NCBI GenBank assembly: GCA_947500415.1
Contig: CANMRT010000002.1
Location: 310,001 to 374,000 of the forward strand
Length of the DNA: 64,000 nt
DNA from: an uncultured Roseicyclus sp.
GTDB taxonomy: Bacteria > Pseudomonadota > Alphaproteobacteria > Rhodobacterales > Rhodobacteraceae
Reading direction: 5' to 3'
The notes below the pieces were generated by a model. It was not told where the DNA came from. It made no database searches and was given only the letters and a program-made list of their open reading frames with translations. This document shows, piece by piece, positions 7,567 to 16,627 of the stretch. The stretch's first letter is position 1. Each line of letters starts with the position of its first letter. The position numbers were made by a program, and so were the translations under genes.

Positions 7567-9162
7567 TTAGCTGTTCACGCCCCTGATCTCCACCCCGAGG
7601 TTGGCAATTGCCTGCCGCAGGATGGCGTTGCGCCCGTAGATGTCGTTGCGGAAGTTCAGACGGCCTTCGGTATCGACCCAGGATGTCCAGTACACAAGGT
7701 GCACTGGGATCGGCTGGACGAGGTTCACTTGCGTCTCACGGCCCGAATTCAGGATCGTGTCGAAGAAGTTTTGTGGGTCGTCTTCCTGTGCGGCCAGCAA
7801 GTGGTAGGCGAGGTCGAACGGGTCGTCCAAGCGCACACAACCGGCGGAATAGGCGCGGACCTCATGGGTCATCAGATGCTGATCGGGGCTGTCATGCAGG
7901 TAGATGTTCCACTGATTGGGGAACATGAACTTCACAAGACCCAGAGCGTTGCGCGGACCCGGGGGCTGACGCAGATCGAACGGGAAGTTCGATGCGCTGT
8001 ACCGCGACCAATCTACATTCCCCCGGCTGACGGGGCGCCCATTTGCCATCAACTGCAGGTGGTTTGCGCCACCGGCGAGGATTGACGGGATGTATCCGCG
8101 CGCGATGGAGCGCGGGACATACCAGCTTGGGTTGATGACCATATGCTCCATCGTATCGGAGAATTCCGGCGTGCGACGGTCACTGTCACGGGACCCGATG
8201 ACGGAACGGGTGATGAAGGTCACTTCGCCATCGTCAATCACACGCGTGTGGAAGTCGGGCAGGTTGACGAAGACGTGGCGATCACCACGGTCAAAGTTCA
8301 TCCAACGCTGACGTTCCATGGCCAGGATGACTTCAGACAAGTGATCTCCGGCAGAACGGTTTACCGCACGGATCGTGTCACCACCGGCGATACCGTCAGC
8401 CTCGATACCATTGTCGATTTGGAATTCCACCACGGCCTGCTGAAGCCGTGCGTCGTAGGTCGCCGTCGCGGACCGCTCCAGATAGCCCATCGCCATCAAC
8501 CGGTTGCGCAACTGCACGACAGAGTTGCCGGTGTTGCCGGGTGCAAGGCTGCCCGCCTGCACCGTTGCGCCGTAACCGCCGCGGTCGATCAGGTCTTCCA
8601 GGTGCAGCTTAGCCCGCATCAGGCGCGTGTATTCAGGGTGCTGCGGCGGCAGGGTCGCGATGTATTCGTAGGGGTTTGCGTTCACAAACTCGGTAAACAG
8701 CTCAAGTGGATCGCGGCGTGGCAATGTGTGAACGATGTCACCAACGATCTCATTGGGCTCAAGGAAGCCGGAATGGATGTCTTGCGCGTATTGCAGGAAC
8801 AGAAGGGATGCCTGCACGTCTGCGCGGCCCATCTCATACGGATTGGTCGCGTTCTCGAACGCCGCCACGAGGTCAGTGGTGTCATACCGCTGTGTCGGCA
8901 GGCCGTGGTTATGAGCTTCCGCCAACGCACTGAACAAAGCATTTCGGCGGTCTGCAGCATCAGCCGTGGTCCAGATCGGTTGGAAATCCCGCTCGCGGTA
9001 AAACGCGGCCAATTGCTCTTCTGTCGAAGATGCCTCGGCTATCGCCTGACGCAGGCTTGAGAAGGCCTGAGCCTCCGCCTGGCTTGCGGTCAGCACAAAT
9101 GTGACCGCCGGCGTTGTCGCCAATGCAAGAGAGAGAAGCGAAAGCCTCGCGTATTTCAACAT
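7567..9162 (-). CDS. L,D-transpeptidase of the YcbB/LdtD type
   Basis: This secreted murein cross-linking enzyme of 531 residues forms 3-3 bonds between peptidoglycan stems in the periplasm. It has an N-terminal signal peptide (cleavage after SQAEA near residue 31), a scaffold domain, a peptidoglycan-binding repeat near 215-275 and a YkuD catalytic domain. The catalytic motif SAGCVRLDDP is intact, with Cys near residue 441. GGGGAT lies 9 nt before the ATG. It is first in a leftward run with the LpxD-type gene 27 bp downstream, and is divergent from another envelope gene. The pairing suggests joint control of wall and outer-membrane modification. Confidence 0.92.
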   Translation of the reverse strand: MLKYARLSLLSLALATTPAVTFVLTASQAEAQAFSSLRQAIAEASSTEEQLAAFYRERDFQPIWTTADAADRRNALFSALAEAHNHGLPTQRYDTTDLVAAFENATNPYEMGRADVQASLLFLQYAQDIHSGFLEPNEIVGDIVHTLPRRDPLELFTEFVNANPYEYIATLPPQHPEYTRLMRAKLHLEDLIDRGGYGATVQAGSLAPGNTGNSVVQLRNRLMAMGYLERSATATYDARLQQAVVEFQIDNGIEADGIAGGDTIRAVNRSAGDHLSEVILAMERQRWMNFDRGDRHVFVNLPDFHTRVIDDGEVTFITRSVIGSRDSDRRTPEFSDTMEHMVINPSWYVPRSIARGYIPSILAGGANHLQLMANGRPVSRGNVDWSRYSASNFPFDLRQPPGPRNALGLVKFMFPNQWNIYLHDSPDQHLMTHEVRAYSAGCVRLDDPFDLAYHLLAAQEDDPQNFFDTILNSGRETQVNLVQPIPVHLVYWTSWVDTEGRLNFRNDIYGRNAILRQAIANLGVEIRGVNS

Positions 9163-9558
9163 GTTAACAGATCCCCAAATTGGAAAGTCGTCGGTGCAGC
9201 CGTCAATGCGTGACCTTTACGTGATGTCGCGCGCGAGTCCATTCACCTTTTCACAAGTTTTCCATTGTAGTTTCGTTGGCGCAACGGCGGGTTTCCTGAC
9301 CTGGCTCACGACAAGACGAGGTTTCGTGAACAGGCCGAAAGCCCCTTCACGTCGGCAATTTTTCGCTAAACCGGCAGAAAATCGCCGAAATTCGGGTACA
9401 TATCCACAGGCGGACGGCATCGGGGCTTCCAGAAAAGTTTCGATTGTGTCATTCAAGCCGCACTGAGCCTGTGGGGATGGCACACAAATTTGTGATGATC
9501 GCGTGGACAAGCGGTCGAGGTGCTGAAATGGAACGGGCAGAACAAGGGGCAACGACCC
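9163..9558. promoter_or_regulatory. Divergent promoter region between L,D-transpeptidase and YcbK-like genes
   Basis: This 396-bp gap has no convincing gene and must carry the promoters of two divergent envelope genes. Its base composition is lower in GC than the flanking genes. Short palindromes such as ACAAATTTGT near 9484 are present, but I could not assign -35/-10 boxes with confidence. Confidence 0.4.
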
Positions 9559-10116
9559 ATGACGAATGATTTTTCGCGGCGTGCATTGTTGCGCGCTTTC
9601 GCGGCCACCACTGTTGCGGCCGCGCCTGTGATGGCGAATGCCACTGGGCTACTTCGGGGCGCAGGCGATATCCGCCGCCTCAACATGTACAACGGACGTG
9701 CGGGCGAAAGCCTCAACATGATTTACTGGATCGAAGGCGAGTACATTGCCCCGGCCCTGGATGAGATCAACTACTTCATGCGCGACTGGCGCAATGATCA
9801 GGTGATCGACATCAACATCCGCACCATCGACATCATGACGGCCGCGCACAACCTGCTGGAGTCGTCTGAGCCGTACACGCTCCTCTCCGGCTACCGCTCG
9901 CCTGAGACCAACGCTATGCTGCGCAGCCGGTCGTCGGGTGTTGCGCGAAACTCGCGTCACATTCGTGGCGAGGCGGCTGACCTTCAGTTGCAATCGCGGT
10001 CTGTGAACCAGATCTTCAGCGCCGCACGGTCCTGTAACGCCGGGGGCGTCGGTCGCTACTCTCGTTCCAATTTCGTCCATATGGATTGCGGTCCTGTCCG
10101 CACTTGGGGTGGCTAA
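9559..10116 (+). CDS. YcbK-like DUF882 (peptidase M15-like) protein, Tat-exported
   Basis: This 185-residue protein of the DUF882/YcbK family is related to M15 zinc D,D-carboxypeptidases and Hedgehog-like folds. The metal site is recognisable as HIRGEAAD near residue 134 and HMDCG near the C-terminus. The N-terminus has twin arginines (SRRALLRAF, residues 6-14) and a hydrophobic stretch, indicating Tat export. The ATG at 9559 was chosen because AAGGGG lies about 9 nt upstream and the Tat signal begins there. It is divergent from an L,D-transpeptidase, as YcbK is often found next to YcbB, consistent with a role in peptidoglycan maturation. Confidence 0.85.
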   Translation: MTNDFSRRALLRAFAATTVAAAPVMANATGLLRGAGDIRRLNMYNGRAGESLNMIYWIEGEYIAPALDEINYFMRDWRNDQVIDINIRTIDIMTAAHNLLESSEPYTLLSGYRSPETNAMLRSRSSGVARNSRHIRGEAADLQLQSRSVNQIFSAARSCNAGGVGRYSRSNFVHMDCGPVRTWGG

Positions 10117-10151
10117 GAACACAACGCCCAACTCCCGGTCCAGTTCCCATT

Positions 10152-10177
10152 CGCCCCGCCTTGTCGCGGGGCGTTTT
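10152..10177 (+). terminator. Intrinsic terminator after the YcbK-like gene
   Basis: A perfect 8-bp stem, CGCCCCGC (10152-10159) with GCGGGGCG (10166-10173), is followed by TTTT. Confidence 0.8.
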
Positions 10178-10239
10178 CGTTTGGGATGGAAATTTGCAAT
10201 ATTGGCCCCATATCTTGCGAGCAATCAAAGGGGAGCCAC

Positions 10240-10683
10240 ATGACCGAATACACCAAGAACCCCGACGTCATCGCGACGCTGACGCCTGAGCAATATCGGG
10301 TCACTCAACAAAGCGGTACCGAACGCCCGGGCACGGGTGAGCTGCTCGCCAACAAAGAGCCGGGCATTTACGTCGATGTTGTCACGGGTGAGCCGCTGTT
10401 CGCCTCATCGGACAAATATGAAAGCGGCTGCGGCTGGCCCTCATTCACCAAGCCCATCGACAACGTAACCGAGCATCGGGACATGACCCACGGCATGGTC
10501 CGCACCGAAGTGCGCTCCAAACACGGCGACAGCCATTTGGGCCACGTCTTTCCCGACGGGCCGCAGGACCGCGGCGGTCTTCGCTATTGCATCAATTCCG
10601 CAAGCCTGCGGTTCATCCATCGCGACGACATGGAGGTCGAGGGCTACGGCAAGTATCTGGATCAAGTGGAGGACGTGGCATGA
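10240..10683 (+). CDS. msrB: Peptide-methionine (R)-S-oxide reductase MsrB
   Basis: This cytoplasmic repair enzyme reduces the R-epimer of methionine sulfoxide. It is 147 residues long, with the MsrB signatures SGCGWPSF near residue 66 and RYCINSASL, whose cysteine is the catalytic one. The CxxC zinc pairs found in many MsrB proteins are absent, so this is the zinc-free form. AGGGGAG lies just upstream of ATG 10240; an extension to 10186 has no such site. The stop overlaps the msrA start (ATGA), implying translational coupling of the two stereospecific reductases. Confidence 0.95.
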   Translation: MTEYTKNPDVIATLTPEQYRVTQQSGTERPGTGELLANKEPGIYVDVVTGEPLFASSDKYESGCGWPSFTKPIDNVTEHRDMTHGMVRTEVRSKHGDSHLGHVFPDGPQDRGGLRYCINSASLRFIHRDDMEVEGYGKYLDQVEDVA

Positions 10684-11189
10684 GCGAACGCGCAGTATTG
10701 GCTGGCGGCTGTTTCTGGGGGATGCAGGACCTGATCCGCAAGATGCCCGGCGTTGAGAAGACCCGTGTCGGCTACACCGGCGGTGACGTGCCCAATGCGA
10801 CCTATCGCAACCATGGCACCCACGCCGAAGGGATCGAGATTATCTTCAACCCTGAGGTCATCAGCTACCGCAAGCTGTTGGAGTTTTTCTTTCAAATTCA
10901 TGACCCTACGACGCTGAACCGACAGGGCAACGACCGAGGAATGAGCTATCGCTCAGCCATCTACTACGTCGACGAAGACCAAAAAGCCGTGGCGCTCGAC
11001 ACGATTGCCGACGTCAACCATAGCGGGATCTGGCCCGGCCCAGTTGTCACGGAGGTTGAGCCGGTGAGCGATTTCTGGGAAGCTGAGCCGGAACATCAGG
11101 ATTACCTGGAACGGATCCCGCACGGCTATACCTGCCACTTCGCGCGTCCCGACTGGGTGCTTCCGAAACGGACGCAAGCAGCAGAGTAG
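10680..11189 (+). CDS. msrA: Peptide-methionine (S)-S-oxide reductase MsrA
   Basis: This 169-residue enzyme is specific for the S-epimer of methionine sulfoxide. The active-site motif GCFWG lies at residues 10-14 with catalytic Cys11, and the conserved GYTGG and (H)AEGIEI segments follow. The ATG at 10680 overlaps the msrB TGA, and GGAGG precedes it inside msrB. The pair forms an oxidative-damage repair operon that continues into a small membrane protein gene. Confidence 0.95.
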   Translation: MSERAVLAGGCFWGMQDLIRKMPGVEKTRVGYTGGDVPNATYRNHGTHAEGIEIIFNPEVISYRKLLEFFFQIHDPTTLNRQGNDRGMSYRSAIYYVDEDQKAVALDTIADVNHSGIWPGPVVTEVEPVSDFWEAEPEHQDYLERIPHGYTCHFARPDWVLPKRTQAAE

Positions 11190-11194
11190 ATACC

Positions 11195-11335
11195 ATGGCC
11201 ATTCGACATATCGCCGTTTTCCTCATTCTCGGTGCGGCGTATGCCGGATGGACCGTCCTCGCCAAACGCAAAGAAGCCGCCGCCCGGCAAGAGGCGGCGG
11301 CCAACATATCCTCGCCCAAAACGGATGACGCCTAG
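11195..11335 (+). CDS. Small single-pass membrane protein, 46 residues
   Basis: This short open frame has one hydrophobic helix (residues 5-20, IAVFLILGAAYAGWTVL region) followed by a basic, Ala/Glu/Arg-rich helix. It starts 5 bp after msrA and its stop overlaps the stop of the convergent dehydrogenase gene. The clean signal-anchor pattern and operon spacing suggest a real gene. No function is recognised, and no strong Shine-Dalgarno site is seen, so translation may depend on msrA. Confidence 0.55.
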   Translation: MAIRHIAVFLILGAAYAGWTVLAKRKEAAARQEAAANISSPKTDDA

Positions 11336-12318
11336 GCAGCCGCCAGGGCCTGCGTCTGCGCCCAGAGCGCATCGGGCACATCAACCGGGTCGAGGTGCCT
11401 GCGCGCAGCACCGGGAATACGCCCGCCCCCCCCATCAGACGCAATCGCGTCGGCCACACGCCCCAACCGCGCACGCATGACGTCGCCGCCCGCGTGGGCA
11501 TCCGGGTCAATCAACAGATAGGTTTGTCCAAGATCGTGGGGCGCGCCATTGGGGAGTTTCAGGCCCTTCACGTCCAGCGAATTCACCGATCCCGTCAGGC
11601 CCGCCGCCATCACCTCCACCAGTAGACCAAATGCCCACCCTTTAGGCCCTGCCGCGCTGACCAACGCGCCCTTTATCGCAGCCTCTGGGTCAGTGGTGGG
11701 TTGCCCCTCCGCATCAACGGCCCATCCAAGCGGTATCTTTTCGCCAGCGGCCTTGGCCATTGTGATCTTTCCAAGGGCCACAGCAGAGGTCGAAAAATCG
11801 GCGTGCATCACCGGTGCGCCTTCGCCCGGGATCGTCATGGCAATCGGGTTTGTGCCCAGAACAGGTGCCCGCCCGCCGGGGGCCGCAACAATGGCCGATG
11901 CATTCGTGAAGCCAATGCCAATCAAGCCCTTCGCCGCGATCTGTTCGGTAAAAAACCCGAGCGAGGTGCAGGTATGGGCATGGGCCACGCAAAGTGTCGC
12001 GACGCCGTTTTCACGTGCGGCTTCAATGGCTTCCGGTAAGGCGCGCGAAAACGCGGGCTGCGCGAAACCTAACTTCGCATCCGCACGGACGGTTCCGGGT
12101 TTGGGCCGCGAGAGCTCAGGCTCGACTGTTCCGTTCACCCGGCCCGATCGCAGTTGGGTGCAGTAGCTCTCAAGATAATAGAGCCCGCAGATGATATTCC
12201 CGGTCTCCTCCGCGCGGGCGACCGCCTTCGCGACCTCAGCGGCCTGGAACGCACCTGCGCCATGGGCCAGCAAAGCGGCCTCTGCCGTTGCGCGGATATC
12301 GGATACGGAAACATGCAC
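11332..12318 (-). CDS. Malate/L-lactate dehydrogenase family oxidoreductase
   Basis: This NAD(P)-dependent oxidoreductase of the LDH2/MDH2 family (MdH, AllD, YbiC and DpkA types) is 328 residues long. Family features are visible: AHTCTSLGFF near residue 113, a GTNPIA motif near 158 and a GPKGWAFGLLVEVMA motif near 230. It probably starts with GTG at 12318, since AAAGG lies 8 nt upstream. The substrate cannot be told from sequence; candidates are 2-hydroxyacids or cyclic imino acids. It converges on the msr operon with overlapping stops. A second family member lies at 28940-30028 in the catabolic cluster. Confidence 0.85.
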   Translation of the reverse strand: MHVSVSDIRATAEAALLAHGAGAFQAAEVAKAVARAEETGNIICGLYYLESYCTQLRSGRVNGTVEPELSRPKPGTVRADAKLGFAQPAFSRALPEAIEAARENGVATLCVAHAHTCTSLGFFTEQIAAKGLIGIGFTNASAIVAAPGGRAPVLGTNPIAMTIPGEGAPVMHADFSTSAVALGKITMAKAAGEKIPLGWAVDAEGQPTTDPEAAIKGALVSAAGPKGWAFGLLVEVMAAGLTGSVNSLDVKGLKLPNGAPHDLGQTYLLIDPDAHAGGDVMRARLGRVADAIASDGGGGRIPGAARRHLDPVDVPDALWAQTQALAAA

Positions 12319-12391
12319 GGGCGACGCCTTTCAGGAACTTCAAATCTGCCGCGCAGACAAACCGAGTGGCCGTGGTCATGCAAGGAAAGAA

Positions 12392-12468
<77 letters not shown>

Positions 12469-12521
12469 CGTGCCGCGCGGTATAGCCCTGCCCCAGCAGC
12501 ATCGCAATCGGAAATCACCGT

Positions 12522-13544
12522 CTAAGCGGCGTGCTGCGTGACGTGACCAAGTGCTTGCAGAACCACCTCTGGCCCCGCCCCATCGCGGTGAGCCTGTTCC
12601 GAAAGCGTGCGTTTCCAACCCCGCGCGCCGGGACGTCCCGCGAATAGGCCCAACATATGCCGCGTGATCTGGTTGAGACGCCCACCCGCGCCAAGATGCG
12701 TTTCGATATATGGCAACATCGCAAGCGCCACGTCCTCTGCGCACCGGCCCGGTGCAGCTTCGCCAAAAATGGCGGCATCGGCGCTCAAGAGAATCTCAGC
12801 GGGTGTGTGATAGGCCGCCCGACCAATCATAACACCGTCTATTCCTTCCGCCAGATGCCCCTGCGCTTCATCCAGCGTAGCAATGCCACCGTTAATCGAA
12901 AGATGCAGCTCCGGGAATTCGCGCTTCATGCGGTAGACGAGCGGATAATCCAACGGCGGCACATCGCGGTTCTGCTTCGGGCTCAATCCCTCCAACCACG
13001 CCTTGCGGGCATGGACCGTCATGCGTTTGACACCTGCCCCGACCATCGCCTCGATGAAACCAGGCAAGACAACTTCAGGGTCCTGTTCATCCACACCAAT
13101 GCGGCATTTTACGGTGACCTCGACCGGGCTTTGATCCAGCATCGCCTTCACGCAATCGGCCACGAGGTCGGGCTGACGCATCAGAACTGCCCCGAAGCAG
13201 CCCGACTGCACCCGATCTGACGGGCAGCCGACATTCAGGTTGATCTCATCATACCCATACCTGCCCGCAATCCGGGTTGCCTCGGCTAGTTCCACCGGGT
13301 CAGACCCGCCCAGTTGCAGGGCAACAGGATGCTCCGCGTCATCGTATTCCAACAGGCGCGCCGCATCACCACGCACAACCGCAGCAGCCGTCACCATCTC
13401 GGTGTACAGCAATGCCTCACGCGACATCAGCCGGTGGAAATACCGACAGTGCCGGTCCGTCCAATCCATCATCGGGGCAACAGAGAGGCGCGCGGCGGCG
13501 CGGACGTTAGGAGTGTCCAATCTCAAGCCTTCCACACCATTCAA
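12522..13544 (-). CDS. dusA: tRNA-dihydrouridine synthase A
   Basis: This FMN-dependent enzyme of 340 residues reduces uridines in the D loop of tRNA. The N-terminal RLSVAPMMDWTDRHC and the NVGCPSDRVQSGCFGA motif with the catalytic Cys are both present. The 5' part of dusA is a known target of integrative elements, which enter at the codons for PMMDW and bring a replacement 5' end. A direct copy of this 22-bp core occurs at 43925-43946 within a stray dusA-like fragment, so the present 5' end may have been supplied by an inserted island. The start is taken as 13544, without a clear SD. Confidence 0.95.
   Translation of the reverse strand: MNGVEGLRLDTPNVRAAARLSVAPMMDWTDRHCRYFHRLMSREALLYTEMVTAAAVVRGDAARLLEYDDAEHPVALQLGGSDPVELAEATRIAGRYGYDEINLNVGCPSDRVQSGCFGAVLMRQPDLVADCVKAMLDQSPVEVTVKCRIGVDEQDPEVVLPGFIEAMVGAGVKRMTVHARKAWLEGLSPKQNRDVPPLDYPLVYRMKREFPELHLSINGGIATLDEAQGHLAEGIDGVMIGRAAYHTPAEILLSADAAIFGEAAPGRCAEDVALAMLPYIETHLGAGGRLNQITRHMLGLFAGRPGARGWKRTLSEQAHRDGAGPEVVLQALGHVTQHAA
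13457..13478. repeat. Left copy of putative dusA attachment core (22 bp)
   Basis: The + strand reads CCGTCCAATCCATCATCGGGGC within codons for APMMDWT of dusA. It matches 19 of 22 bases with 43925-43946 in the same orientation, including a 12-bp identical block CCAATCCATCAT. The two copies bracket 30.4 kb containing the whole catabolic cluster. Confidence 0.6.
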
Positions 13545-13590
13545 CCCAACTTATGCAAAACCATTCGCCGTGATACCGTTGCCAAACAGA

Positions 13591-15264
13591 TCACTCAAGT
13601 TGAATGGTCTTGCAATGTGTGCCGCCTTTTTGTGAAGACGCCGTCACTGTGATCCGCGCGTCCGTCCTGTCAGCCTTCACAAGCCATTCCACCTTCTTTG
13701 ACACCGCAGACCATTGCTGACCCCAATTGGAATAGGCGTAACGGCGTTCGTTGCGACCGGCCAGATTTCCCAGTTTGACCGACGGTGGGTTCATCACCAC
13801 GTCCGCACCTTCGCAAACAACGGCAAGCTCCACCGGTTTTGCGACCCCGTTTTTGACGGCCACATCGGACAGGTTTGTTGGCAGGTACCCATGGTTTGAA
13901 ACCACTGCGGTGACACGGTGAAGATCTGCCCCGAGCGCCTCAGCCTTCAGGCTGTCTACCGCAACGCGCGGCGCGGCGGCGGCATGGCGTAGGTTGAACA
14001 GAACGTTCTTTTGGCAAATCTCTTCGAGCATGGTGCCCGGTGGATTCCGGTAGCTCCAGATATAGACCATGCCGCCGACCTCGACCGGGCCCAGTTGCGG
14101 ATGGTCAAAGGTGGTCCATGGCCTGAAGCCATGCTCTCCCACATTTTCGACCACCCAATTGTGGACCAGCCGCTGGGTCGCAGCATCGCGTGGGCCTAGG
14201 TTGTAGTAACCTTCCTTGGGCACACCCGCGGTGCGTTCCAAATCCCAAAGCTCAGTCGCGAAGGAGATGATACCAATCTCTTCATAGGTCCAGTCGGTCA
14301 GTGAACCGTGACGGGCCTTTGACTTGTCCGGAGTGAAATCTTCGTACACGGATATCGTCGGATAGCCGGTCAGGCGTTCCCCAACCTCGCCGAGCGCCTT
14401 ATAGAGCGACAGGTCAGGCGGGCTCATGGCGCTGTCGGGTTCCAGCATCGAAGGGCGCAGGATGATGCCGCCATGGGTGTGGTAGGCGCACATGCCGGTG
14501 ATGTTGGGATGGCCCAGGATCACATCGCGCATCCCCGCCGCCTCGGGCTCACTGAAAGGATAGTCGCCCGCGCCGTATTCTTGCGGGGTCCAATTCGTCG
14601 GGAAGTTGCGGTTCATGTTCCCGTCTTGCTGCATCTCGATCTGCACGTGAACGCCGTCGTAATTCCGGATCATGCCTTCGGGATAGAGGCGGAAGTAGTT
14701 GCCGCCTTCCTCGCCCGGTTCGCGCTGGACCATGATGTCCGGGTTTCCGGCATCGCATTTCCACTCACCCTTGGTGTCGGGAACCCGCATTTGCACGATG
14801 TAGCCATCACCTGTGATGTCTTGCGGAATCAAGCCTTCGATACGGTCCTCGCCGGGCAGGAAACGGCCGTTTCCGCACCATGGATGGTAGGGCGCTGTCA
14901 TGGCGTATTCGGCGCCATCGGGGTTCACGCGCGGGATGATGTAGAACACCTGTCCGTCAACAAGGCGCGTTACCTCTTCGTCCTCGCCGTATTTGGTCAG
15001 CAGGTACCAACACGCATAAAGCGCGGTCGCGCTGGTCGCGTGTTCTTCGGCATGGATCTGCGCGTCGATGTAGAAGCCCGGCTTTTCAAGTGCCGGGCCG
15101 GTTTCAGAGTTAGTGATGGTCATGAACCAGACGTCCCTGCCCCGGAAACTCTTGGCGATGGAAGTTAGCGTGCACAGGCTCGGATAAGCGTCCGCCAGCG
15201 CATGAAGGTGCGCCGTCATGGCGTCGTACGTGTGGTAGGTATCGAAGGGGATTTGAACGGTCAT
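13591..15264 (-). CDS. M14-family zinc carboxypeptidase
   Basis: This metallocarboxypeptidase of the M14 family is 557 residues long. Zinc ligands are visible as His71 and Glu74 in QIHAEEHA and the later His in YHTHGG near 262; an ExW-type segment with a catalytic Glu follows near 340. No signal peptide is seen, so it should act in the cytoplasm on an imported substrate. The C-terminal 150 residues form an extra domain not needed for the M14 fold. The ATG at 15264 has AAGGAG 7 nt upstream. It is the last gene of a leftward 13-gene operon and starts 10 bp after the M20 peptidase gene. Confidence 0.85.
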   Translation of the reverse strand: MTVQIPFDTYHTYDAMTAHLHALADAYPSLCTLTSIAKSFRGRDVWFMTITNSETGPALEKPGFYIDAQIHAEEHATSATALYACWYLLTKYGEDEEVTRLVDGQVFYIIPRVNPDGAEYAMTAPYHPWCGNGRFLPGEDRIEGLIPQDITGDGYIVQMRVPDTKGEWKCDAGNPDIMVQREPGEEGGNYFRLYPEGMIRNYDGVHVQIEMQQDGNMNRNFPTNWTPQEYGAGDYPFSEPEAAGMRDVILGHPNITGMCAYHTHGGIILRPSMLEPDSAMSPPDLSLYKALGEVGERLTGYPTISVYEDFTPDKSKARHGSLTDWTYEEIGIISFATELWDLERTAGVPKEGYYNLGPRDAATQRLVHNWVVENVGEHGFRPWTTFDHPQLGPVEVGGMVYIWSYRNPPGTMLEEICQKNVLFNLRHAAAAPRVAVDSLKAEALGADLHRVTAVVSNHGYLPTNLSDVAVKNGVAKPVELAVVCEGADVVMNPPSVKLGNLAGRNERRYAYSNWGQQWSAVSKKVEWLVKADRTDARITVTASSQKGGTHCKTIQLE

Positions 15265-15274
15265 TGCAGGCTCC

Positions 15275-16627
15275 TTATGAGCGGCCAAAGTGGTCCATGA
15301 TGGCGGCAGCGTATTTGATGCCCTGTATGTACTTATCGATATGAATGTTCTCGTCGGGCGCGTGAAGATTGCAGCCGGGATTGGCAAAACCGGTCAGCAC
15401 GCAAGGGATCCAGACATGTTTCAGGATTGCCCCTTCTGCGGAGACACCGTTGACGATCGGGGGCTCTCCGTAGACCTCATGGGCGGCCGCGATGATCGAC
15501 TGGCTGATGTCTTCGCGCGCCGAGATCTTGTAAGGTTCTTCCACACGAGGCTCGCCGATGACCTCAATGTTGTCAAAGCCTTGATCCACCAGATGAGCCT
15601 TAAGCTTTGCCATCGCTTTGGCCGGAGAGATGTTGGGGATCAGACGGAAGTCCATCCGCACGCGTGCTTCCGCCGGCACAATCGTTTTGGTGCCTTTGCC
15701 GATATAGCCGCCCGTGATGCCTTGGATATTCGCCGTTGGCTCGTAGGTGCGTGCCCGCAAAGCATCCACACCATCGCGTTCCAATGCGAAGGCATCAACG
15801 CCCATTTCATCCTTCAACAGATTGAAGTCGATGCGTGCGGCCTTGTCTTCCAGATACCCCATGTCTTCTGGCGTCGGCTCATAGAGCCCTTCGGCCCAAT
15901 CGGGGATCAGGATGTTCTTGTCGCGATCCATGATCGTGGCGAGTGCATGGACTAGATCCCACACCGGGTTCGGCACCAAGGGCGCGTTCAGGGAATGCAC
16001 ATCCGTGCGCGGGCCACGCGCGACCAGTTCTACGAACAGCACCGATTTCAGCCCAAGCGAGACGTCTGGGACTTCAACCCCGATCTCGAGCGAGCCATCG
16101 AGGCAATGCATCCCATCGGCTTCCAGCATCTTGGCGTTCTTCTTCGCCCACGGACCAAGGTTTGGAGAGCCGATTTCCTCCTCTCCTTCAATCAGGATTT
16201 TGAGTCCCACCGGCACTTCACCCCGCACCGCAAGAAACGCCCGAGCGGCCATGTTGAACGCCAAAACGCCCGATTTGTTGTCCGTCGCGCCGCGCCCATA
16301 CAACACGCCATCCACCACCGCGCCGGACCATGGGCCACCGTGGGTCCAAGCCTCAATCGGTTCGGGTGGTTGGACATCATAGTGCGAGTAGCACAGGAGC
16401 GTCTTGGACGAGGTCGATGGGATCTCACCGTAGACAACGGGTGGACCGTCTTCCAACTCATGGAATTCGGCTGGCAAACCATCGCGGTGCATCATGTCAC
16501 GGATCAACGCCGCGCAGTCGCGCAATCCGATGTCTTGGGCGGAAACGGACGGCTGCTGCACGAAGGCCTGTAAATCCGCGACGAAATCGTCTGCGTGGGC
16601 GTCGATGTAATCGTAGATCTCTTTCAC
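15275..16627 (-). CDS. M20-family dipeptidase/deacylase
   Basis: This is a dinuclear zinc amidohydrolase of the M20 family (CNDP/PepV-like), 450 residues. The motifs are SHYDVQPPEP near residue 82, GRGATDNKSG with the bridging Asp near 117, the catalytic Glu-Glu in EGEEEIGS near 150, and a dimerisation insert. The start is a GTG at 16627, which overlaps the upstream TGA (GTGA) and has AGGAG 8 nt upstream; an ATG at 16654 lies inside the neighbour without a site. It probably cleaves a dipeptide-like or N-acyl bond in a product of the imported compound. Confidence 0.88.
   Translation of the reverse strand: MKEIYDYIDAHADDFVADLQAFVQQPSVSAQDIGLRDCAALIRDMMHRDGLPAEFHELEDGPPVVYGEIPSTSSKTLLCYSHYDVQPPEPIEAWTHGGPWSGAVVDGVLYGRGATDNKSGVLAFNMAARAFLAVRGEVPVGLKILIEGEEEIGSPNLGPWAKKNAKMLEADGMHCLDGSLEIGVEVPDVSLGLKSVLFVELVARGPRTDVHSLNAPLVPNPVWDLVHALATIMDRDKNILIPDWAEGLYEPTPEDMGYLEDKAARIDFNLLKDEMGVDAFALERDGVDALRARTYEPTANIQGITGGYIGKGTKTIVPAEARVRMDFRLIPNISPAKAMAKLKAHLVDQGFDNIEVIGEPRVEEPYKISAREDISQSIIAAAHEVYGEPPIVNGVSAEGAILKHVWIPCVLTGFANPGCNLHAPDENIHIDKYIQGIKYAAAIMDHFGRS

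Noticed and set aside
9400-9408. DnaA-box-like ATATCCACA between envelope genes
   Set aside because: A single box with a mismatch and no cluster of boxes, AT-rich unwinding region or replication genes.
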